Shown in pieces: positions 59,887 to 64,000 of a stretch of 64,000 bases of DNA (positions are counted from its first letter, which is position 1; every line of letters starts with the position of its first letter). The notes under the pieces were generated by a model. It had not been told where the DNA came from. It saw nothing but the letters and a program-made list of their open reading frames with translations, and did no database searches. This stretch comes from Mesotaenium endlicherianum (Eukaryota; Streptophyta; Zygnematophyceae; Zygnematales; Mesotaeniaceae), in NCBI GenBank assembly GCA_009602735.1, contig WELA01000881.1, positions 1-64,000 on the forward strand, in the 5' to 3' direction. The translations under genes and the position numbers were made by a program.

Positions 59887-61098
59887 GTGTGTGCACCACT
59901 CACGGACATGTTGAAGAAGCAAGAGAAGTGGATAAGGGGAGACAAGGAGCAGCAAGCTTTTGAGAAGATTAAGGAGCTATTGACACAAGCACCTGTGTTG
60001 GCAATTGCCAATCCAGAGCTTCCTTTTACCATCATCACGGACACATCAAACTTTGCAGTGGGGGCCATTCTTCTCCAGGACCAAGGCGAGGGATTACAAC
60101 CCGTGGCATTCGAAAGCAGGAAGTTGAGTCCTGCTGAGCAAAAGTATGCAGCACACGAGCGAGAAATGTTGGCTATTATCCAGGCTTTGAGGATTTGGCG
60201 ATGTTATGTGGACGGACGGGCAGTGTTCATCAAGACCGACCACAAGAGGTTGGAAAAACTTATGACGCAGCCAACGCTGACACCAAGACAGGCAAGGTGG
60301 ATGGAGTTTCTGAAACTGTTCGACCACAAGACTGAGTACTTACCGGGGAAGATCAAACCTGCAGACGCTTTCTCGAGGAGGTGTGACCTTGCAGCTATCT
60401 CAATCATCAAGGAGAGTATGGACTTCAAGGAGAAGCTTCAGAGAGGTTATAAGGAGGACCCTGAGTTTGCTGATGGTGGAGCAGCTGAGTCCAAGTCAAG
60501 TATGCAAAAGAAGGACGGCATATGGTATTATGATGATTCCAAGAGAGTGGTGGTACCTGACATCAAGGAGCTACGCGACTTATTACTCGCAGAGCATCAT
60601 GACTGCTTATATGCTGGACACTTTGGAAGCAAGAAGACGGCAAGCGTGCTGAAGCGGGAGTATTATTGGAGAAATATGGACAAGGACATGGAGGAGTGGA
60701 TCAAGAGTTGCGATGCGTGCCTGCGTAACAAGACACCAAATCAAAAGAAGGGAGGTACCTTGCAACCCCTGCCTATTCCAGAGTATCCTTGGGAGCAGAT
60801 TGCTATGGACTTCATCACGTCGTTACTTGTGCGCGGTCAAGGGCACGATGCAGTTCGGGTTGTGTTTGATCAACTTAGCAAGATGGCACACTTCATTCCC
60901 ATGAAGGAGACTTGTACAGTAGCAGATGTGGCACGACTATTTGCTGATCATGTTTTCAGACTACATGGGTTGCCGAAGGTGATTGTTTCAGATTGCGATC
61001 CAAAGTTTACTAGCAACCTTTGGCGGTCATTGTACTTTGATCGGGACCAAGCTGAGCATGAGCACTTCCTATCATACTCAGATCGACGGGCAGAGTGA
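59887..61098 (+). CDS. RNase H and integrase part of A4 pol
   Basis: The longest open stretch of A4: RNase H (FTIITDTSNFAVGAILLQD; ALRIWRCYVDGRAVFIKTDH), linker, integrase zinc region (HHDCLYAGHFGSKKTASVL; SCDACLRNKTPNQKK) and the first part of the DDE core. It preserves family motifs well despite the overall age of the copy. Confidence 0.82.
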   Translation: MCAPLTDMLKKQEKWIRGDKEQQAFEKIKELLTQAPVLAIANPELPFTIITDTSNFAVGAILLQDQGEGLQPVAFESRKLSPAEQKYAAHEREMLAIIQALRIWRCYVDGRAVFIKTDHKRLEKLMTQPTLTPRQARWMEFLKLFDHKTEYLPGKIKPADAFSRRCDLAAISIIKESMDFKEKLQRGYKEDPEFADGGAAESKSSMQKKDGIWYYDDSKRVVVPDIKELRDLLLAEHHDCLYAGHFGSKKTASVLKREYYWRNMDKDMEEWIKSCDACLRNKTPNQKKGGTLQPLPIPEYPWEQIAMDFITSLLVRGQGHDAVRVVFDQLSKMAHFIPMKETCTVADVARLFADHVFRLHGLPKVIVSDCDPKFTSNLWRSLYFDRDQAEHEHFLSYSDRRAE

Positions 61099-61893
61099 GA
61101 GGCTCAACAGAACTCTGTAAGAGGTGCTCAGGAGTTTCGCTATGGAGGACCCTTCAGAGTGGGACAAGAAACTACCAGGGTTGGAATTTTCCTACAACAA
61201 CAGCATGCAGGGATCCACCAAGCAGTCACCATTTGCTATGGTTTATGGGCAAGAAGTATATCATCCAGGGAACATCTTGTTGGAGTAGGCCAAGGAGACT
61301 CAGGTTCCTACTACACAAGCTTTTATGGAGCAGATGGCCAAGACTTGGGACATGGCTAAGACGTCTATACGGAAGGCAAAAGAAGAGCAGGTTAAGCATG
61401 CTAATAAGCATCAAAGGGAAGTGACATTCCATATGGGCGACAAAGTACTTTTGTCAACAGAGAAGCTACCTTTCACAGGCAAGAGGAAACTGCGGGCACG
61501 ATTTACAGGTCCCTTTGTGGTGCTCAAGCAGGTTAAATAACTTAGTGACCTTCAAGTTGGAACTTCCTTCAAGCTGGCGTATCCATGATGTGTCCTATGT
61601 CAGTTGTTTGCGGCCATACGTTGACCCGAATGAAGGGCATCCAGGACGACTAGCCACACCGCCACCATTGGTTGAGATCGATGATGTATTGGAGTATAAA
61701 GTGGAGGCGATTGTCGGCGATCGGCGCGTCAAGCGAGGTCAACGACTTGTTCAAGAGTATTTGGTTAAGTGAAAAGGCTACCATGCCGACGACAACACTT
61801 GAGTGCCAGAGGCCAACTTGACTCATTGTTAGAGTAAGTTGAGATGTTTATATAGAATGCGTCGAGGACGTCGCATCTTGAGGAGGGAGATGA

Positions 61894-62641
61894 TGTAAGG
61901 TCATATGTTTATTAAGTGCATTCTTGAGTATCAAGAAAGTATAATCTTATTGTATAGAACTAGAGAGTGCGTTTTCTTGATGATTTTGATAGAAAGTTCA
62001 TCGAATTTGGTCAAGTATTGAGAGACTCATGGACTTTTGAAGTTTGATTAATTTTGATGTCGGTTGACGACTGTCCTTAATTTGCTGTGAGCGCGACCGT
62101 TGGATTGACCGACAGCGTCGAGCGGTCTGGCCCGTTAGAGTGAACTCGAACCTTCACGTATGTTCGTCTAACACGGAGTGCCGACTAGGTCGGTTTACCT
62201 AGAAGTTTCGGTTTAGCCTAGCGCATCTAAGGTAGAATATTCTAGTAATGTCGATGCATACATGTGGACGTCAATTTGACCCGACACGTCAGATGAGACT
62301 GATCTGGCCTACTCACAAATTTTCTGGAAGGGACGAATTGACAAACACTTAGGAAAATCCCGTAGCGTCCTCCTAGAGAGGAGCACTTAGGCAAAAAAGA
62401 CTTTAAATAGGCGTAGCTTCTTTATTTCTTATTAGTTTCTACCTCTGTAAATTTCTACAAGTTTGTAAGGACAAGGCCTTTCATCCTACATCATTTGTAA
62501 GCAATTTTTTGCTACTCAAAATGTTGAGTAATTTTCCTAAGCTTTCTTAGTGATATGCCGCTGCACTCTTTAGTATGATTGCAATTAGTTCCTTTCCTCG
62601 TGAGTGCCTACGCTTCCACTAGGGGACTCCGTCCCCTTTCA
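61894..62641 (+). repeat. A4 3' LTR
   Basis: 748 bp, TGTAAGGTCATATG to CCCCTTTCA, preceded by the purine tract GGAGGGAGATGA. Confidence 0.9.
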
Positions 62642-62765
62642 CTCTGGCTAGAATCAGAGCCTTCCACACACTCCATAGGATGATAGATCCTTGCACTCCT
62701 CAATCGCATGAACCCTTGAATTTCTCCAGGTCCCCTTCCAAGTTGATCATCAACAGCCTTCACAG
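62642..62765 (-). mobile_element. Gag fragment F, other side of A4
   Basis: A short minus-strand coding-like piece (GRGPGEIQGFMRLRSARI) between A4 and a hAT-type end. Its link to the fragment at 55600-55897 is inferred from position and orientation. Confidence 0.3.
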
Positions 62766-62870
62766 CAGGGTTACGCCGTACGCCGTACAAGCCAAGCTTT
62801 GTATGCTTATTTAAGCGTACTGAGTCGATTCGCTCGTACTAAGCGTACGAGTAAAATTTCACGCATGCAC
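62766..62870 (+). mobile_element. hAT-type left end
   Basis: Starts CAGGGTTACGCCGTACGCCG and carries TATGCTTATTTAAGCG and TACTAAGCGTACGAG repeats like those at 17068 and 44628. A possible 8-bp target CTTCACAG precedes it. The right end is not in the window or not recognisable, so the length is unknown. Confidence 0.55.
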
Positions 62871-64000
62871 GCCACCCAAATCAAGTCCAATGCCGTCGAA
62901 TCTTTTCCCGTCGACTTGTTTTGCTCGTGAGTTTAAGAAAATCGACGGGATCGAAAATGTACAAGTCTGTGTGTCAGGTTCTTGTAGCAATAACGTGTAC
63001 CGTGAATTTTTGCAAAACTCGATCGCCAATGTTTTGGCTTCTGCCAATATTTTGGAAAGGCAGCGGCAACGTTGCTCGCATCAGCGCGGTTGCACAATTC
63101 TTCACTGCACAACCCCCATCAACTCGAACTTTGCAACCATGGACATATGTGCAGCCGCAACCATGTCCGTCCTAGGTTTGTTTAGTTTGTCTTGCAACAC
63201 TGTCTCTCTTTTCCGTCCCATCCCTCCATCTCAATGCACTTATGCTCTTTCTCGCTTTCTCCCCCATTCTCCCCCTCTCCTCTTCCTCTTCTCTCCCTCT
63301 CTTATCTCAAAAGCTCTCCCTTTCTGTGTGCTTGCGACAGTTGCTATGTATCAGGCAGCTGCTGCCATGTGTCAAGGTGTTGTCAGGGCTGCTGCTTCAA
63401 GATTATCTTGCTTGTTTTGCTTCGAAGCTGCCGAGGACGAGGGGAGGCTAGAGAACAGAGTTGCCTAGATTTTGCCGGCAGGGGCATACTGGGTTGCAGC
63501 TCACGATTGGACTGGCTGTAGTTCTTACCCTGGGCTAGGCTGTAGCACCCCGTATTGCCCTGGGCTGGCTAGCTGTGGCTCGCAGTTGGGCTGCACATCA
63601 AGGCTGGGCCGGCGGTAGCTTTGCCCTGGGCCTTACCCCCGGGTTGGCGACTCATCCCTGGACTGGCTGGGTTGTAGCTCGTCCCTGCTTCTGCTAATCT
63701 CTCGCCTCCTCTCCCTGCTCTTCGTCCTGCTGAACCTCTGAACCTCTTGCTACACCTCTTCCTCCTCCTCCTCCTGCACCTACTTTTGCTCTTGTACCTG
63801 CTCTATGCTCACATCTCCTCCTGCTCCTGCACCTCCTCCTTCCCTTGCTGCCCCTCCTACTCCTTAAAAGGGGAAGGAGAAAGGAAGGGGGGCTCCTTGG
63901 ACGGCCTGCTTGGGCTACCTTGCTCCCAAACATATCCTCTGTGCAGCTGGCATGTGGCGGGCTGGCTAGTTGGCTGCCTGCATCAGATGGTGCATGTAGT
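62871..64000. other. No gene recognised; CT-rich and CTGGGCTGGCT-rich sequence
   Basis: May be the body of the hAT-type element at 62766. From 63190 to 63330 it is CT-rich. From 63470 to 63690 it holds many diverged CTGGGCTGGCT-like words resembling the GC-rich minisatellite at 58050-58130. From 63690 to 63870 it is CTCCTCCTGCAC-like. The frames are low-complexity and no motif is seen. Confidence 0.45.

Larger units (their letters stand above)
55898..62641 (+). mobile_element. Ty3/Gypsy chromovirus family A, copy A4
   Basis: LTRs at 55898-56638 and 61894-62641 bound the element, with primer-binding site TGGTATCGGAGC (56641-56652). Gag lies at 56676-57690 with a CCHC knuckle (CYNCGKLGHMARDC near 57610-57655), protease at 57720-58015 and 58662-58790, reverse transcriptase about 59040-59750 ([11 protein letters not shown] near 59595), RNase H about 60000-60350, integrase about 60560-61260, and a chromodomain near 61690-61800. 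It is the most complete A copy in layout, broken at several places. LTRs differ by roughly 15-20% over the part compared, so it is old. Flanks AGTTC and CTCTG do not form a target duplication. Confidence 0.92.

Noticed and set aside
63192-63933. Several frames of 69-109 codons near the right edge
   Set aside because: Low-complexity CT-rich and CTCCTCCTGC-rich sequence.

Overview
The window looks like a repeat-dominated piece of a plant-lineage nuclear genome. Ty3/Gypsy chromoviruses (integrase followed by a chromodomain), primer-binding sites resembling the initiator-Met tRNA type used by plant LTR elements, hAT and CACTA-like DNA transposons, small GT-AG introns and long (CT/GA)n tracts all fit a streptophyte. 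A charophyte green alga such as Chara is my best guess, from general resemblance only. I found no intact host gene, rRNA, tRNA or CRISPR array.

Layout. Positions 1-14340 hold decayed single-copy-looking coding relics: a CACTA/Tnp2-like transposase on the minus strand (1656-4423) cut by a hAT-type end, an unrecognised basic coiled-coil relic on the plus strand (5197-6660), a two-exon relic (7644-8237), an AT-hook relic (9889-10221), an unrecognised coding tail (11421-11645), a partial LTR, and a zinc-knuckle Gag-like relic (12051-13872). Positions 14341-43929 are a deep nest of Gypsy elements. I call the main families A (LTR about 740 bp, TGTAAGGTCATAGG...CCCCTTTCA) and B (LTR about 503 bp, TGTAGTGAAACAG...ATCACTACA). 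A1 (14341-17067) carries a B solo LTR and ends at a hAT-type terminus. A2 (18121-43929) contains B1 (19957-26422), B2 (26563-38979) and a solo LTR of a third family D/E (40788-42049). B2 itself contains a 5.7-kb block (31879-37620) made of a fragment of another Gypsy lineage (C), a small DNA insertion and an old A copy (A3).

Positions 44628-50532 are a near-complete but decayed hAT transposon with an 8-bp target duplication and a two-intron transposase gene. Positions 51215-55362 are the 3' half of a chromovirus (E) with an unusual additional ORF between pol and the 3' LTR. Positions 55898-62641 are A4, inserted in another Gag relic and carrying a B-type LTR insertion with a GC-rich minisatellite. 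A further hAT-type end starts at 62766, followed by CT-rich and Gly/Trp-codon-like low-complexity sequence to the end.

The main observations are these. All four B insertions fall in one roughly 0.6-kb stretch of the A element and all lie antisense to it. An old A copy sits inside a much younger B element, without transposition signatures at the block edges. The additional ORF of element E is bracketed by direct repeats of the pol 3' flank and is preceded by a strong splice acceptor. All comparisons were done by eye.
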